This document shows, piece after piece, positions 11,837 through 24,808 of a DNA stretch of 64,000 nucleotides. A program made the translations under genes and the position numbers. The DNA is from Temnothorax longispinosus (taxonomy: Eukaryota > Arthropoda > Insecta > Hymenoptera > Formicidae), in NCBI RefSeq assembly GCF_030848805.1, contig NC_092364.1, forward strand, positions 4,712,001 to 4,776,000, given 5' to 3'. Numbering within the stretch: the stretch's first letter is position 1; each line of letters starts with the position of its first letter. Below the pieces are notes generated by a model. That model made no database searches, was not told where the DNA came from, and was given only the letters and a program-made list of their open reading frames with translations.

Positions 11837-14021
11837 ATGAATCATATTGATCAAGATCGATACACCAAATCAATACCAGGTATTTCAATTAATTAATTAA
11901 CTGCGTTCTAAGTATAATGTAGGATATATTTAAAATTTACTTATTTATTTTTCTTTAAGAAACATAGAACAAAGAATGCTTTCAAAATTCATTTGGATGT
12001 TCGAAAGATAAAACCGTTGCACGAACTCTTTCAAACTTTAGTAATTAATAATTTTCAAAAATAGGTTGTTCCTTCACGACTTTAATTAATTGACGTTCAT
12101 ATTCTGCGAATCTTCTTAAGTGCATAAAATATATTTAGCATGAAAGTCTGAAAAAATTATTTACATTTTACAAATATTATTACGCGCAATTACTGTAATA
12201 ATTTTAATTACTATGTATCATTTTTTGTCATGTACTTACGCATTATATTCATATATCGTTATTTATTAACCCTAGCTCGCGACATTCCGGTTCAGTGGAC
12301 CGCTGAACGTTTTTCGGTTTTCTAATTTTCACATAATAACGTAATTTTCTAGTTTCCTTATAATAAGTCTAAACTCAAATCATTTTCTTAGCCTGATATT
12401 ATCATAAACATCTTATTCAGACTCTGTATTTCCACGGACCGGAGTGTGATAAATTAAGGACTCGAAAATAAATGTGGCTAGCTAGGGTTAATTATATTTT
12501 TTAATTTCTGTATCTTTTTAATTATTAGAAGAGGCACGTGTGGTCCATACCCATTTAAAACTGAAAGTGGATTTTGATCGAAAAGTTCTTAAAGGAAAAG
12601 CAACTTTGACTATAGAAAGACAACCTTTTATTGATAAAATAGTGAGTCGAAATTTTCTTTTATATCAAGCAATAAAATTTTGACAAGTTATTAATATAAT
12701 ATTATTAATATAATACAATCTATTAGATTTTAGATAATTATGATCTTAAGATAATGGAAGTTACGAATCATGCTACTGGTGTGCCTTTACGTTATGACAC
12801 TGGACTTAATTATTTTTGTGGAAGACCATTTACCATATCTTTACCAAGAGATCAAGAGAATAACGGAAAGTAAATATAAGACAATTTTAGAAAAATACAG
12901 TTACTAAAAATTATTATTAATGCAAAAATTGAGTATATCAATAATGATATGATATTTTCAGATGTATGATTCAAATTAAATATGAAACAAGTCCAAGCTC
13001 CCCTGCATTAAATTGGCTAACGCCTGAGCAAACCGCCAATGGTACACAACCGTTCCTAATGTCGAATAGCCAGGTAAATTGGATAAACAAACAAAGCAAT
13101 CTTATTTTCACCAATATGCGTTAAATAAAAATTTGAATTCTTTTAGTATATACATGCAAAAGCTATGTTTCCATGCCAGGACACCCCATCTGTCAAATTT
13201 ACGTATACTGCTGAGGTAAGAATTTAAAGTTTTAAACATATAGATAGCACTTATATGAATTCTTTATTTATTTATTATAAAAAGTTTGGGAAGAAATTAT
13301 AATACATTATTGAAAAATTGTATATAAGTATACGTTTGTAAATATACATATACACATCTACATCATCTTATAAACTGCAATAATGAAATAAAATAAAATG
13401 TCTGCTCAATATTTATTGACGAATATATCATATATGTTTTAGATTTCAGTACGAAAGAATTTCACAGTTATAATGTCTGCAGTGTTGAGTAGCACACACG
13501 AAGCTCAGCACAAACGTGTATATAAATTCACTCAAACAATACCAATACCGTCTTATGCGGTGGTTATTGCTGTGGGTTCACTAGAGAAAGCAAATCTTAG
13601 TCCAAGAAGCAGTGTGTTTGCCGAAAGCAAACTTAGTGCCGTAAGTATCAAGACGTTTAAGAAGATTGAATGTATCTTGCAGGCTGCGGAAGACTTGTGT
13701 GGAACTTATTTCGGGGGTAAAATATCACCTACTAAATTGTTTGTTTAAATATACATATGCGTACACAGTATTATATATATGCATGATATTATATGTAGGT
13801 CCGGAAGTATGTTCCGGGACTTTTATTTTTGATATCGGTATATTCCGGGACATTTGGCAGTTTCCAGGACTGACCTGGAAAAAATTCATGTCCTACGGCA
13901 ATTTTCGGGACAGTTTTCTGAATCTGATTACATATATATGCGTTATATTCCAGGACTGTACATTTCAAAAAACGTAAACAGTCCCGGAACATTTCTGGAC
14001 CTACATATATATGTATATATG

Positions 14022-14052
<31 letters not shown>

Positions 14053-15507
14053 GTATATATAATGAATTTGATTTTTGTAAACGATAAATTCTCCTATTTT
14101 TTAATTATTACTATTTTCTATTACTATATCTGAGATGATATCTTTAGGTACATACGATATATGCGTGCTTCCACCGAGTATCGGCCATTTTGAAATAGAA
14201 TGTCCATGTGTGGCATTTATTTCGCCGATTCTACTTGGCGCAGATATGACTTTAGTCAGTTCACTCGCACGGAACATCGCTCACAATTGGGCAGGAATTT
14301 TAGTTACATGTGCACATTATAATGATCTTTGGTTGCATAAGAGTTTCAGTATACTTATTTACAGAAGAATTCTACAGAGAATGATGTTTAGTAAAGAAAT
14401 AAAAGAATTTTTCCGAAACAATATGTATCCCGAATACGAAAGACAAGTAAAGTATTAACTATGATTAGATAAAGCAAATAGAGTGATAAATAATTAATGT
14501 TGAATATGATGTCAGATAACAATATTTTACACACACATGTTCGTATATACTCCTACTATATTATTTGTTGAATTTGTATTATAGATTGAAACAGTCGAAA
14601 TAATGGACGGCTCGTTACAAAGCAAACCACCAAAATTTGAGAAGTCTATGTTTTCATCGCCACAATGGATTGTCAGTATCTATACGCTTTACGAAATGGG
14701 ATGTATTGTCATGGAACAATTAGAGAAATATATAGGAGGACCTATGATGTTGGACCGGTTTCTTAAATCTTATTTTGACAAATTTGCATTTAAAAGTATA
14801 AAGACTGATGATTGGAAGAAACACTTGTATAGCTTCTTTCCTGAAAAAGTGAAGGTAACACTCTTTTATACAAATAACTTACAATTTTACAGCATTTTAT
14901 CATTAGAAATAATGACTTTGATGTTGTTTTCAGGAGTTGGAGATTTTTTTTACAACAAAATTCTATAAGCCGCTCGTCATTTCGGTTCTAACACCGATTG
15001 AAATCGTATGTATCGAGTTAGCAGATGAATGGGAGAATTGGAATGATATCGATATCGATATACCTCGTAAATTCATCCTAGATGTAATGAAATTTTCTGA
15101 TCTTCAAAAGATAATATTTTTAAACTGTTTACATAAATCGAAACTGACTGCGGTCAAGCTAGATATAATGCAAAATCTTTATGATTTTCATGTCCGTAAT
15201 TATGAAATACGGTAAATATGTATATTTGTGTTTAGACCAGTTTATAATTGCGTAATGTAACGCATACGTATTTCTCAGGTTCCATTGGATACGTTTGTGT
15301 ATAAAAAATCGATGGAAACCTATAGTTAATACCGCCTTGAATTTCGCCATTCGCTTTGGTATGCCGAAGTATGCGTGTTCTATATTTGAAGATATGTACG
15401 AATGGAAAGAAATGGGTCTAATAACGACCAAAGCATATAAACGCAACGAGAAGAAGTTCTTTCATGAAACACAGAAACAAATAAGATCAATTCTACACCT
15501 AAATTGA
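11837..15507 (+). CDS. LTA4H-like M1 peptidase copy B, intact but predicted inactive
   Basis: Ten exons: 11837-11879, 12529-12641, 12727-12869, 12962-13073, 13147-13215, 13443-13716, 14148-14446, 14585-14854, 14934-15211 and 15279-15507. All introns are GT-AG and the joined frame is open for 609 residues, the length of animal LTA4H. Matching landmarks are LKGKATLTI, ALNWLTPEQT, FPCQDTPSVKFTYTAE, YDICVLPPS, NWAGILVT, LYEMG, TDDWKKHLYSFFP and the C-terminal FHWIRLCIKNRWKPIV. LTA4H is a zinc aminopeptidase and epoxide hydrolase. Here HEISH is replaced by R293-N-I-A-H297, the third zinc ligand (NEG) by K316, and the GxMEN peptide-anchoring motif by GHFEIE. The equivalent of the proton-donor Tyr (Y387) remains. 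I predict a fold-conserved pseudoenzyme of unknown role. Confidence 0.9.
12270..12487. mobile_element. TTAA-flanked MITE in intron 1 of copy B
   Basis: Terminal inverted ends ccctagct and agctaggg, with TTAA at 12266-12269 and 12488-12491. TTAA duplication is the signature of piggyBac-type insertion. It is non-coding. Confidence 0.8.
13796..14003. mobile_element. Palindromic MITE in intron 6 of copy B
   Basis: Ends taggtccggaagtatgttcc and the inverse ggaacatttctggaccta, with repeated ccgggac motifs. Alternating AT microsatellite follows to about 14070. Confidence 0.75.
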
Positions 15508-15544
15508 CGCGCATTAACAACTGAATCAACTTTCCTTTTTATAA

Positions 15545-15790
15545 AGTAAGTCAATATTAACTGACATACAAAGTAATTTATTTATTATAGAGAAAAAGAG
15601 TATACACAAATGTTGTATAATTTATCGAAAAAAATGTGGCAAAAATAGGTTTTTATACCATAAATGTTTTGCGAGATAACTTGGTTAAAATTTAAAAAAT
15701 TGTTTGTTTTGTTTGTGAATTACAGGTCTAAAGACTGTAAACGAGTTGGTGCGCAACAGGATATGATGACAATTCTTATTGGGTCGTTAA
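15545..15790 (+). repeat. 3' flank of copy B, shared with copy A
   Basis: Nearly identical to 7490-7725 behind copy A and a diverged match to 9507-9740. Likely the 3' UTR of copy B. Confidence 0.85.
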
Positions 15791-17734
15791 AACTTTTTTT
15801 GTAAAAAGAAAAAAAATATTAATTAAATAGAATATTCTTAAGCATACAAACTAGATTCTTTCGATGTATATAAAATATTTACATATCTCTGCATGAACTT
15901 TTCGTTAAATTTTTTCTCATAATAAAGTGAAGTAGACGTTGCTTCAACTGGAACATCAGCAATCAATTGGTATAATAAAGATCAAATTGTAAATATGCGA
16001 GTACGTAATAAATTCCCGATGCTTCTTTTTTAAATAATTGCGTCAGAATAGTTTGGATTACATAATACTCATATTCAATGCTAGGAGATCAATTTTTGTT
16101 GTTTATCGCGACAGCTATGACGTTAAGTTATCCCTTACAAATTCCAATTGGCCCATTAAGGGAGCATGTGCACCTAGAAGACAAAAAGAAATGGTAATAT
16201 CCTGTAATTTTTTCTGAGAAACTGTTGGAGTTATCAGATTGTGGTTTTTTGCAGTTAAAAATATACATTTTAAAGAAAGTTAACAATTTTCTTTATTAAA
16301 AAATTTCGCTTGCTGGAAAGCTCCCAATGCAATACCGTTAGAACGGAAGAACACAATAGACTCAAACACAAAACCGAAGGGACGGTCGGGCGATATCGGT
16401 AATCCTGAGTAGAGACCCTGTAATTAGGGTCTGGCCATCAGGCAATTTCGTCAAAGTCCTGCGAGAGAGAAAAATATAAGAGAGAAAGAGAAAGCGATAT
16501 ACATTCATATCGCTTTCTCTTTCTCTCCTATATCTCTTTCTCTTTCTCTTTCATATTATATTTCTCTTGCTTTTGACGAGAAACGGTAGACCAATCACAA
16601 GTGGCCCTCCTATAGCCGTATCTGACTAGGGTCTGAAAAGGGTCTGAAGAGGGTCTCTAACCCTGAGCGGCGTGCGGCCGTGGCGCGGGCGTTGGGGCGA
16701 CGCACCAATGTACTGTCAGGACTATAACTTTGTCGTTTTTTCAGAATTTTGACCTGAAATTTGCACCAGATATTCTTGAAATATTAAACTTTATCAATAT
16801 GTAAATAATTCAAAAATCGATTTTTTGGACCCTGCTAGGTGTATATGCCCCCATAATGATTGACCTTCGCCTGATTTTAGTTGCTAAAAAAATGTCTGCA
16901 AAATTATACGTTTCGCGGCGAATTTGCGATAAAGTTAAATAAATTAATTAGCTCCCAAAATTACCATCCTCACAACCGTAAAAACATAGATATTTAATAT
17001 ATTTTACATAAGAAATGATATAGAAAATGTAAACAAACCCAAATCTTGATTTGAAAACGCTAAGAAGTATAATATATTAATGTATATGAATAAGGAATAT
17101 GTATACATTCTCTAAGAATTTTATATTAATGTGATTATATGTTGATAGTCATATAAGCAAAGTTTTGTACACATAAAAACAGTTTGCAAAAGTAATTTTT
17201 TAAGGAACACCTCAGTAGGAGCGGGGCGGGTTGTCATATTTTTCAAATATTGATTTAAAAAAAAATGTTTGCAATATTTTATAATATCGTATACTTTATA
17301 ATAGCTTTAATATATCCTTTAGGTGTTAAATTATATAAATATATTGCATAATTTCCAGATAGATAGACTAAGGAAGAGATAGATCGAGCGTAACCCTACG
17401 GGGGGTATGGATAAGCGCGGTAAGGCGGGTTACGTCTAAAGGCTATTTCATATTTAGATATGGTTCGAATATATTCGGCGTTTAGGTCAAAGCCGTAGTC
17501 GTAGTCGTAGCCGTAGACATATGGCGACGCATGAAGTTCACGTGTCGCATGCATGCCGCACACGTGCGCAGAATGATTATGATAATTTATCTCTAAAGAT
17601 GCTACTTTTTCACGTACTGGTATAGGTATGTATATATTATACATGTTTAGTAATTCTGTAAAGTTCTTATCGCGTGGCATTTCAAACTACTTCAAACTGC
17701 ATATCCTCCACTGTTGTTTCTACTCTATTACCAG
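15791..17734. other. Spacer with a pyrimidine-rich foldback
   Basis: No supported gene. At about 16420-16690 an inverted-repeat element has complementary gagaaagagaaagcgatat and atatcgctttctctttctc arms around 16490-16525 and outer sequence with repeated agggtct motifs. The minus-strand open frame at 17396-17680 has no motif and is flanked by repeats, so I do not call it. Confidence 0.5.
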
Positions 17735-18303
17735 ACACAGGGTGTCAGGTTAAATGACCAAACTTGAAATTTACAATCTCAAAGCAAAAAATTTTTCTCT
17801 GTTCGCGTACGCTTTGTTCAAGAGATATTGACCTCTGAAATTATAGGGCTATAATTAGAATAAGTAATTTTGAAATAATGTAGGTTCATCCTCTTTACTG
17901 GTTTACAGTAATCAAAATTAAAATAATTGTCCTCTTTACTGCTTAACGGTAGTCAAAATAAAAAAATGTATTTTTATTCTCTTTACTGTTAAACAGTAAT
18001 AAAAACAGTAATTAAAATTAAAACAATTATCCTTTTTACTGCTTAAACAAAATATTAAATACTTAAATTTTGATTACTGTAAAGTAGTAAAGAAAATAAT
18101 TATTATAATTTTGATTGCTGGAAAGCAGTAAAAAGGATAAACATTATTTCGAAATTATTCATTTACAATAGTTCTATAACTTAGAAGTCAAAATCTGTTG
18201 AACAGTGTTTGCAATAATACCTCCAGAGACGAAAAAATTTTCTTTGTTTTGAAGGCCTAAATTAATATTTCAAGTTTGGCCGTTTAACCCGGAAACACCC
18301 TGT
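17735..18303. mobile_element. Inverted-repeat element with acagggtgt ends
   Basis: Left end acagggtgtcaggttaaatg and right end catttaac-type inverse finishing ggaaacaccctgt. Inner arms repeat a ctttactg-(g/c)tt(t/a)a motif on both sides of a centre near 18030. Non-coding MITE-like element of about 570 bp. Confidence 0.7.
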
Positions 18304-18961
18304 ATAAAATGCTCAACATAACCATCTCGCAATAATGTTTCCTAATATTCTTATTTTATTATAGCTTAAAATTTCAAACGCAGAAATAAAAGAAACGGAG
18401 TAAAGCAGAAAGTACAATTTAAAAGAAAAGAATTCTCTCTCTCGATTGGCTCGGTCACCCGCACTCTCATTTGAGACAAACAGGTATTTTAATTACTTAA
18501 TTAATTACAGTAGAAATATACAGTAGAAATATAGTAGAAATATACAGTAGAAATATAGTAAACATTTAAAATTAACTGTTAAAGATCTGAAGGAAACAGA
18601 GAAGTCTTTTTAGTTTACTTGTTATGTCTGAAAGACAAAACTGTTGCGCATATATATACTTAAATTAGTAATTTAAGTTAATAATTCTCAATTTTCAAAA
18701 TTGGGTCATAATTATTGCCATTTATGAAACTGCAACATTTTGCCCTCTTAAACATACATTTAAAAAAATTTTTTAAATTTTAAATGATTGCATAAAACTC
18801 TCAAAAAAGTACTTTTATCGTAAGAACAATATCATTTTTAATTAACATAAATTATTTTAATTACAATATGTTAAGTCTTGTCACGTGCTTATGCTTATTA
18901 CTTTTATATTCTCATTTACTATTTTTAAATATACTTATTTTCTATATTTTTTAATCATCAG

Positions 18962-19400
18962 AATTTGCACGTGTAATTGATACTCATTTGGAACTGAATG
19001 TGGATTTTGATCAAAAAGTTCTTAAGGGAAAAGCGATTTTAACTGTAGAAGGAGTATAGTGAATACCACAGCCTTCCTTCAAATTCCAGAAATGCTGAAA
19101 ACTGTCCAAGATTTATGTGGACTTTATGTTTGGGGTAAAATATTAACTAAATTTAATACTTGTTATTAAAATTTAAATTTATATATTTAATAAATCTTAT
19201 ATACATTTAGAATATTTTTAGAAACATACAATATATGCGTGCTTCCACCAAGTATCGCCCATTATTTCAAAATAAAATGTCCATGCGTGATATTTATTTG
19301 GCCGATCAGATTCAGCGGCGACCTTTCTTGCGTCGTTTTTAGGCTTGCTGAAAATATCTCAGAGCTGGGCAGGAAATTTAGTTATATTATTTAGTGGCAT
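18962..19400 (+). pseudogene. LTA4H-like copy C1, internally deleted fragment
   Basis: Exon 2 sequence (EFARVIDTHLELNVDFDQ, then LKGKAILTVE) runs by deletion directly into the end of exon 6 (EMLKTVQDLCGLYVWG at about 19083-19135). A partial exon 7 follows from about 19221 (TYNICVLPPSIAHYFKIKC), which becomes frameshifted. Exons 3-5 are missing. The zinc-motif region reads AENISE, so the copy was already non-catalytic. Its intron 1 sequence is closely matched by that of copy D. Confidence 0.85.
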
Positions 19401-19601
19401 TTTGTTATACCCCTAAATTTTTAACAATCAATCGTTTTAAGAGCGATCTGTGTAACAGGTTTCGCGTTCTCGGGGTAATAAACTATAGATAGTTTAGTTC
19501 TTATCTGTATTGTGCACAAAGTGCACTTATTAAAAAACATATTATACAAATTTTAAAAATTATAGATGCACTAGTTGATATGCAATGATGATATAATGTT
19601 T

Positions 19602-21979
19602 TCAGATGTATGATTCAAATTAAATATAAAACAACTCCTCACTCCCCTTCATTATATTGGCTACAACCTGGGCAAACTGTTGGTGGTTCACATCATTTTC
19701 TATTATCTAACAATAAGGTAATAATAAAATAACAAGGTTTTTCAGCTAGTTTATGCTAGATCATGGTTTCCCTGCCAGGATACACCGTCTGTCAGATTTA
19801 AGTACTCTGCTGCGGTAAGAATTTAAACAAAAACATTGTGTACTTATATGTATATATGTAGAGAAACGTATAAGCACAAAAAAGTTCTCCCAATTTTTGA
19901 TTGACTATTATTGACGTTATTGATAAAAGTAATAAAAAAAATAGTAAATAAAGTATAGCCTGTTTGCAAGAACAACATAATTTTATATCTGCAAATATGT
20001 CTATTTTTCCTTATACATATATGTTGCCTTAATAAAATTGAAATAAAATTTCTCTATTTAGTTTTCGTGGATATAAATTTTATTATATTTATTAGATTGT
20101 AGCACTAGAAGAATACAAAGTTTTAATATCTGCATTATTACAAAATAATCCGATTTCCGACGGAAACGTACACCGATTTTCTCAAGAGAAATCAATACCG
20201 TCTTATGCGATGGTTATTGCTGTGGGTGTCTTAAAACACGAACAACTGAGTGAAAGAATCGGTAAAGTATGTGGACCGAAAATATGAGTACCGAGTATGT
20301 TACTTTAAGTAAGCAGACATTTCTAAAAACTGAAGATATGCTGAAAATTGTCGAAGATTTGTATGGAGCTTATCCCTGGGGTAAAATATCAACCAAGTTA
20401 TTTGTTTAAATTTATATCTGGAATGTATTTTATACTAGTATTATAGATTATCAATTTTTATTACTTACACGTTTAACGTAATATTTGTAGATTCACTTGA
20501 TATATGCGTGCTTCCATCAATTATCTCATATTTCGAGATAGAATGTCCAAGCTTAATATTCGTTTCGCGACTTTACTCGGCGGAGATATTTCTTTGGTCA
20601 GTTCAATCGCTCGGAACATTTCTCAGAATTGGACAGGAATTTTAGTTACGTGTAAAAAATATAAACATCTGTGGCTGAATAAAAGTTTTAGTTTATTTAA
20701 CTATAGAAGAATTCTAGAAGTTTTACTTGATGATGATATAAATAAGCAATTTATTGGAGCAAGAGATTTGGACGTTCAGAGAGAACCATGATAAATTATT
20801 AATTTTTATTAGATAAAGCCGCAGAAATAAATAATGTTGAATATCAGAATATGTTGCTAGATAATAATGTTTTAACATAACGTTTAACGCACATACGCAC
20901 ACGCACACGCAAACGCGCGCGAGTGCGCGAGTACGCACCATCCTACTGCATTATTTTCTAAACTGTATTATTTATGTAGATTAATCTTCATCTAAAATAT
21001 CTTAGAAGTCGTCGTATGCTGAAATGCTTATTAGACGATAAGTTCGTTGCCCGGTTCGTTGCCCGATGAGCGCACTGAATTTGTACCTTACGAAAAAGGA
21101 TATATGTTGCTGGTTGAGCTACAAAGTAGTATCTTGGGTGGATCAACAGTATTCGAAGCATTTCTTAAATCTTATTTGAATAATTTTGCATACAGCACTA
21201 CAACGACTAATGATTGGAAAGAATACTTGTATAACTATTTTCCTAACAAATTACATGTAATGTATATTTTATAAACTGAGTCTCTCCAGTATTATTACTT
21301 TTAGTATGATAAATATAATAACTTTTTGTCTTTCAGGAGTTAGATTCTTTTGACTGGGACTTTTGGTTCGATCCAAAGGCCATACCACCAGGGCTGCTTG
21401 ATACAACAAAACTCAAATTAGAAGAAGTGTGTCACTCCTTAGCAGAAAAATGGATCGAGTGAAATCATTCTACTGAGTCGCCGTTTATATACGAGCACTG
21501 ATATAGAAGAAGACTTTTGTGATGTTTAGAAAATATATTTTTTAAACCAGCTACATAGATCGGATACAATTTTGTCGGAAAGGAAGATGGATGTTATGGC
21601 AAGCACATATCAATTTGACGATCAGAATGACGAAATACGGTAAATACACATACATGTATGCAAATTCAGAACGATTTATTCTTGTGCAAAGTAACGCAAA
21701 GTAACGTACATATTTCGTAGATTTGTTTGGCTCCGCTTGTGCATCAGAAGTCGATGGATGGTGAAGATTCCAACCGCCTTGAATTTTGCCATTAAATTTT
21801 ATTCTCCAAAGTTTACTTATCCTATATTCGAAGATTTGTATAATTGGTCGGATGCACGTAAAGCAGCGATCGAGAAATATACATCCGAGGGTTGGAAGAT
21901 GTTGGACGAAATAAAAAAAAAAGTTGCATCCATTCTTCGTGTGAATGAGAATGTTCATGAGATGGTTGATAAAGCATAG
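19602..21979 (+). pseudogene. LTA4H-like copy C2, 5'-truncated and frameshifted
   Basis: Exon 4 (about 19602-19719), exon 5, exon 6 (from 20097), exon 7 (from about 20492), part of exon 8 (about 21070-21256), exon 9 (from about 21337) and exon 10 (about 21721-21979) are present; exons 1-3 are not. Breaks: a frameshift near 20265 in exon 6, a one-base loss near 20569 in exon 7, and a stop after AEKWIE in exon 9. The HExxH site reads RNISQ and the distal ligand region WLNKSF, so all three zinc ligands are lost. The last exon (RLCIRSRWMVKIPTALNFAI) is fully open. Confidence 0.87.
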
Positions 21980-22375
21980 AGTAACGTTGACTTTCATATA
22001 TAAGTTGAGTCACTGTTAATTGCCATCGAATATAACTATTCGTTATAAATTGTTATAAAAAAAAAATGTTTTTACAAAATAGTTGGACTGTTTGAAAAGT
22101 AAGTGTGAGGGAAGAATTATGTTTTTATTTAAGCTTAATTTTAAGATATCTAAATTAACTTGATGTATAAAATAATTGGAAATAGTCATTCTTGATGGGT
22201 CTTATCTATATTGATATTTTACTACTTGTCGAATGATGAAAATTAGAAAAATTATATGGTTAAATCTTAAATAATATCACTAATATCTCACAAAACATTT
22301 TATAACATTTTTTTCCATATTTTCTCTTTTTGAACAATACTTTTGGCCTTTTTCCTCTATATTAACCCTTAAATG

Positions 22376-22717
22376 CCACACCTCTCAAGAATCTCGTAAG
22401 TTCACTGAGGGGTCTAACAGACCCCAGCATGAAAAATGTCTCCTTACTCATTGATTTTTTGATCTTTAGTTATGACAATTTTTTTCAATATTGTTCAAGA
22501 TCTAGAGAAGAGTATAAAATGCTAATATTGTTCAAATTTCAATTTCAACATAGTATAAAAAATTAAGTAAACTGAGTACTGCTAAGTGTACAAACGGGTA
22601 GGTCAATTACTCAACTATCATCAATGGGAGCATGAGCTCCATTTTTGGCAAAAACATTTGAAAACATTTCATTCTAAAGGGTCTGGGGTCCGCTGGACCC
22701 CACTGGTCATTTAAGGG
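22376..22717. mobile_element. TTAA-flanked MITE
   Basis: Ends cccttaaatg and catttaaggg, with TTAA at 22372-22375 and 22718-22721. Inner ggggtct/agacccc pairs lie near both ends. The rest of 22010-23719 is AT-rich with no gene that I can support. Confidence 0.82.
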
Positions 22718-23723
22718 TTAAACTGAATAAAAAATTGTTTAAAGTAGTTTTTAATAATTCAATCCATATATGTAGATATAGAGATAAGTTGATGATAGGT
22801 ACGATTTTTTCACTTTTTGTTATGATGTGAATGTGAAGAATGGAGTAATCTATTATTTTTAATCAAATAAATTATTTTAAGTTCTCAAATTTTCATTTTT
22901 TTTTTACAAAGTTACAAATATTATATTCGGAGTTTGTTAAAATCATCCCCATAATATTTTACTATATTCTTTTGTTATTTACTAATCTACAAGAATTCAA
23001 ATTTTTTCAATTTGCATATATGCATTCTCTTGTGATTATAATCTTTACAATTTGTATGATTTGCATTACAACCCGAGACAATAGATGCGAGTCTCGATAC
23101 GCTGATAAACATTTTTGTCTTTTGTAAACGGATCTTTTTTTTGGACATACAATATCATCGGACATCAGATGTAGTTTGAATTTTCTTTATTATAATATTC
23201 ACGAGATATGTACTATACCGATATAAAAATAAACGGAATGGACTGTACGAGTATTTGAAAAGTCTATGATTAATTTTATATGTAACACGATGAAGATAAT
23301 AAAGTAAATAATATATATTTGTTTGTTCCGCCGTTGCCCGCTGGCTTCTATCTCCTTTTCGTCCTTATTCTCCCAATTTTCCTCCTGTTTTGTTCATGTT
23401 CCTACCTTGTTGTTTCTTTATAACTTCTTATATAGTTTATGAATTCTTATTTACAATCGCATACATCTTAATTTCAAAGAAAGATACAGTGGGTATCTTT
23501 CACGATACTTCTGTGACGTTAAAACTAATTAAGATCCAATCTCTCGCGCATGTACGATTATATATAGTATCAATTCTATATCAAGTATATAAGTACATAA
23601 TTTTTTGAAATGAAAGAACGTAATGTAGAAAAATATAATTAAAAAACCGAGTTTTTGCTCTCGTTATTTGCATTTACAAATACGTATATGAGTTTTGCTC
23701 TTATTCTTGTCGTTCATCTTTAA

Positions 23724-24421
23724 GGGGGTATACCACCTTTGAGCATGAAATTTAACCCCTTTTTAACGATTTTTTTTAACATATAAGGAATAGAGCAATC
23801 GAAAATCGGCTTTAAGGGTTTTTTTTATTATACATTAAAAATGTAAAAAAAATTTTTTTGTATATAAAATTATTCGTATATAAAATATACACCCTGTCAA
23901 AAGAGGCCGTGTGCGTCATAGGGGTCCAGCTGGTGTACACGATTTCGGCTGACTGGTATGACCTCTAGAACAGAAATCCAAAAAATTCTTAATCTGTGAT
24001 AGATTGGCTATGGAGGTACGTAGGATTTTTGAAAAATACTGATTTTTGCGAAATTGACACTAATTTGAACAAAAGTGTCCAAATTTACTCTGAAAAATCG
24101 TGTATAAAATTGGTTCCCAAAAAAAACTAACAATCCAATTTAAAAACGGCTACGTACCTCCATAGCCAATCTATCACAGATTAAGAATTTTTTTGGATTT
24201 CTGTTCTAGGTCATACCAGTCAGCCGAAATCATGTACACCAGCTGGATCCCCGTGACGCACACGGCCTCTTTTGACAGGGTGTATTTTATATACAAAAAA
24301 CTTTTTTTACATCTTTAATGTATAATAAAAAGACCCCTTAAAGCCGATTTTCGATTGCTCTATTCCTTATATGTTAAAACAAATCGTGAAAAGAGTTCAT
24401 GCTCAAAGGTGGTATACCCCC
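23724..24421. mobile_element. 700-bp TTAA-flanked palindrome
   Basis: Almost the whole element folds on itself: ends gggggtataccacctttgag and the inverse, then long paired arms (tacaccctgtcaaaagaggc, gctatggaggtacgta) around a centre near 24080. TTAA is at 23720-23723 and 24422-24425. A piggyBac-type non-autonomous foldback element; no coding. Confidence 0.9.
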
Positions 24422-24808
24422 TTAAATAGAATCTGGTCAAATGGATCACAAGCAATCGATTTCGCGCAGATACATGCAGCAAAGATCAAACATAATTCCT
24501 TCTAAATATTTATGCATTTTATCAATTACGACAACAATTAGCTTTTCACTCTTCAATCTGTGATAAGTGGACCTGTATCTATCTTTCCCACAAAAAATAA
24601 TATTAATCATATAAATATATTTCAAAATTTCTCTCAAAAGATCCTTATACTCTCTAATATTTTCTCTAATATTTTAGCTTAGGGTTTAAAACGCAAAAAT
24701 TAAAAAAACGTAAAAAATGTAATTTAAATATTTAAAAGAAAAGAATTCCGTTTAATGTGAGTTCGATTTGTCAAACATACCCAATCGTTTACGCGATACT
24801 TGAAATAG

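Noticed and set aside
13789..14087. Open frames inside intron 6 of copy B
   Set aside because: They are generated by a palindromic MITE and an AT microsatellite.
17396..17680. 94-codon minus-strand frame with Tyr/Asp repeats
   Set aside because: Short gtagtc-type repeat explains the composition; no domain or neighbours support it.
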